Positions 63,608 through 64,000 of a DNA stretch of 64,000 bases are shown piece by piece. The notes beneath the pieces were generated by a model. The model saw only the letters and a program-made list of their open reading frames with translations. It did not search any database and was not told where the DNA came from. Where the stretch lies: assembly GCA_036558905.1 (NCBI GenBank), contig DATBER010000032.1, forward strand, positions 93,927 to 157,926. The letters are read 5' to 3'. A program made the position numbers and the translations under genes. Each line of letters begins with the position of its first letter. Positions within the stretch are counted from its first letter, which is position 1. The stretch comes from DASXRA01 sp036558905. GTDB lineage: Bacteria > Actinomycetota > Actinomycetes > Mycobacteriales > Jatrophihabitantaceae.

Positions 63608-64000
63608 CTGATGCGAGCTCCGAGGCGCTCGCGAACCTGCTGCACGAGCAGCGCCGGTTCGAGCCGCCATCCGAGTTCGCCGCGCAGGCCAACGTCAAGG
63701 CCGACGCGTACGACGAGGCGGCGGCCGACCGGCTGGCGTTCTGGGAGAAGCAGGCCGACCGGCTGACCTGGGCCACGCGGTGGAGTCAGGTACTGGAGTG
63801 GGACCGCCCGTTCGCGAAGTGGTTCGTCGGTGGCCGGCTGAACGCGTCGGTGAACCTGCAATGGGTGGTCAGCGGCTACCTGATCACCTACGGCGGGTTC
63901 CTGCTGCTGGGCGGTCGGGCCGCGGACCTGCTCGGGCGCCGTGAGGTGTTCGCCGGTGGCCTGCTGCTCTTCGGCTTCGCCAGCCTGCTCGGCGGCGTCG
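63604..64000 (+). CDS. Chimeric gene: acetyl-CoA synthetase N-terminus joined in frame to an MFS exporter (partial, runs off the window)
   Basis: The GTG overlaps the acetate permease stop. Residues 1-84 are a normal Acs N-terminus: RRFEPPSEFAAQANVKADAY, then AFWEKQADRLTWATRWSQVL, EWDRPFAKWFVGGRLNASVN. In Acs the next residues should be CLDRHV or similar. Instead the frame continues LQWVVSGYLITYGGFLLLGG and RAADLLGRREVFAGGLLLFG, which are helices 2-3 and motif A of a DHA2-type exporter. The switch is at 63855/63856, right after an Asn codon present in both families. Either a recent deletion or recombination joined two genes, or the assembly is chimeric. An intact Acs cannot be made from this locus. 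Confidence 0.8.
   Translation, partial: MTDASSEALANLLHEQRRFEPPSEFAAQANVKADAYDEAAADRLAFWEKQADRLTWATRWSQVLEWDRPFAKWFVGGRLNASVNLQWVVSGYLITYGGFLLLGGRAADLLGRREVFAGGLLLFGFASLLGGV

Overview
The window is very G+C-rich, gene-dense DNA. GTG starts, 4-base stop/start overlaps and hexamer promoters lying right against start codons are common throughout. Gene content (pyr operon, gmk-rpoZ-coaBC-metK-priA, def-fmt-rsmB-rpe-rib, hisE-hisG, a PriA without a Walker A motif, a fragment of a mycothiol-type DinB/DUF664 gene) points to an actinobacterium, probably a soil or environmental lineage of the Frankia/Geodermatophilus/Nakamurella kind. I cannot name the genus. No rRNA, tRNA, CRISPR array, insertion sequence or prophage was seen.

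Layout. 1-8448: pyrimidine biosynthesis operon pyrB(end)-pyrC-carA-carB-pyrK-pyrD-pyrF. 8479-14706: accessory block (methyltransferase, asparaginase, aldo/keto reductase, three-subunit proton-translocating transhydrogenase, GNAT) lying where actinobacteria usually carry mihF. 14752-20167: core genes gmk-rpoZ-coaBC-metK-priA. 20174-23988: HAD hydrolase, SDR, MarR regulator and DHA2-type exporter. 24063-30997: def-fmt-rsmB-rpe and the riboflavin operon. 31000-57035: an accessory catabolic block of about 26 kb between ribH and hisE, which are neighbours in other actinobacteria. 57126-58738: hisE-hisG-PH protein. 58742-64000: LytS/LytTR two-component system, carboxylate symporter, acetate permease, and the start of an acetyl-CoA synthetase gene that changes abruptly into a drug-exporter gene.

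The catabolic block reads as a pathway. It has a nucleoside hydrolase, a uracil/xanthine permease, a three-subunit molybdenum hydroxylase with a CoxG-type helper and a MobA-like nucleotidyltransferase, a barbiturase/cyanurate-hydrolase-family enzyme coupled to a carbamate kinase, and the FdrA/DUF1116/DUF2877 trio known in E. coli as oxamate carbamoyltransferase (AllFGH). A PucR-type regulator is transcribed divergently from the trio. Hydantoinase A/B-type subunits and a class III CoA-transferase complete the set. No allantoin genes are present. My main hypothesis is an ATP-yielding oxidative pyrimidine pathway: uracil to barbiturate to ureidomalonate, then phosphorolysis by the AllFGH-like complex to carbamoyl phosphate plus malonamate, with carbamate kinase recovering ATP.

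Other notable structure: three copies of a roughly 50-bp palindromic element, two of which encode the C-terminal tails of PyrC and the molybdenum subunit; two mini-ORFs that bridge operon genes with 4-base overlaps at both ends; a near-constant 7-nt spacing between TANNNT hexamers and start codons; and an in-frame Acs/MFS chimera at the right edge.
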